This document shows, in pieces, positions 13,352-13,739 of a stretch of 13,739 bases of DNA; position 1 is the stretch's first letter; each line of letters begins with the position of its first letter. The DNA comes from an uncultured Clostridium sp. (GTDB taxonomy: Bacteria; Bacillota; Clostridia; Peptostreptococcales; Peptostreptococcaceae), in assembly GCA_900557165.1 (NCBI GenBank), contig USRS01000072.1:1-13739 (forward strand), written 5' to 3'. The notes under the pieces were generated by a model, which saw only the letters and a list, made by a program, of their open reading frames with translations, did no database searches and had not been told where the DNA came from. Made by a program: the position numbers and the translations under genes.

Positions 13352-13681
13352 TCACTTCCTTTTCTTTTTCTTCTGTTGTCCCATCTGCTCCAACACACTT
13401 ATTATTTCTCTATTATTTTTCAAAGCTTTTACATCATAATCCCTAAATTCAGTATTCTCATTATTTGCAAACTGATTAAATCCTGTATCTTTAAGTTTCA
13501 TCATTCCAGCTCCATGCTCTATATTTCCACAATTTAATGCTTTTTCTATTACATTAATTATATGCTGACGCATTTCTTTACTTTTTATGCTTGGTAATTT
13601 ATATTGTTTAAATTTTTCAAAATGATTTTCTAAAATTATATTTATAATTTTACGTTCTTCATATCTTCTACACCTATTCAT
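13352..13681 (-). pseudogene. Fragment resembling the N-terminal zinc-binding domain of IS91-type transposases
   Basis: A 109-codon frame. Residues about 13-60 (NIILENHFEKFKQYKLPSIK, then RQHIINVIEKALNCGNIEHG) fit the helical start and N-CG----G pattern of the transposase zinc-binding domain found before IS91-type catalytic domains. The next stretch, AGMMKLKDTGFNQF, aligns with the zinc-ribbon pattern YxCxxCG, but L and T stand where the two cysteines should be, and no cysteine follows. The protein ends QQKKKKRK, far short of the usual 350-400 residues, and no catalytic part is seen downstream. No ribosome binding site precedes the ATG at 13681; a TATAAT at 13688-13693 lies unusually close. 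It may be a transposon relic or a degenerate small protein. The family assignment is tentative. Confidence 0.4.
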
Positions 13682-13739
13682 ATTACTATTATACAGAAGT
13701 TTTCCACAGGTTTAAATGTAATATAATATCCTTGTAAGT

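Noticed and set aside
13696..13712. DnaA-box-like TTTTCCACA as a sign of an origin
   Set aside because: A single imperfect copy without neighbouring boxes, dnaA or an origin-type AT-rich layout is not enough.

Overview
The window looks like chromosomal DNA from a low-GC, anaerobic, Gram-positive clostridium, most likely near Clostridioides and other Peptostreptococcaceae. This is an inference from three things: very AT-rich DNA with strong AGGAGG-type ribosome binding sites, a HydF maturase for [FeFe] hydrogenase, and a secreted nucleotidase whose C-terminal coding sequence still carries the remains of an SPxTG sortase signal of the kind known in C. difficile. The species cannot be fixed from the sequence alone.

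Layout. 1-1350: an IS1595-family transposase gene (its left end is cut by the window edge) and a 60-residue two-helix membrane protein, closed by a bidirectional terminator. 1405-3364 (minus strand): a decayed LysR regulator - flavodoxin - short-chain dehydrogenase cluster; all three genes are broken, by a nonsense codon, frameshifts and internal deletions. 3368-3983: a gene-poor stretch with six copies of CTCGTTAA/TTAACGAG, a likely promoter, and a 50-codon Mor-activator-like gene that runs into the terminator of murJ. 3984-5531 (minus): murJ, the lipid II flippase. 5666-7786 (minus): a secreted bifunctional 5'-nucleotidase/cyclic phosphodiesterase with a TAA codon exactly inside the sortase motif. 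8005-9231 (plus): hydF, divergent from the nucleotidase. 9267-11327 (minus): a YkgJ-type cysteine-cluster protein and a MATE transporter. 11559-11981 (minus): a broken PHP-domain gene. 12002-13251 (minus): a DUF1835/DUF3658-like protein and a small secreted protein separated by a very strong terminator. 13352-13681 (minus): a fragment resembling the zinc-binding N terminus of IS91-type transposases, without most of the cysteines.

The intact genes (murJ, nucleotidase, hydF, YkgJ, MATE) are mostly single transcription units bounded by clear hairpin terminators and do not form one pathway. What unites the window is decay: LysR, flavodoxin, SDR, PHP and the Mor-like gene are all damaged, and the nucleotidase has lost its wall anchor. 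I see no CRISPR array, tRNA, rRNA or complete mobile element. The most interesting unexplained structures are the CTCGTTAA array upstream of the Mor-like gene and the stop codon in the sortase signal.
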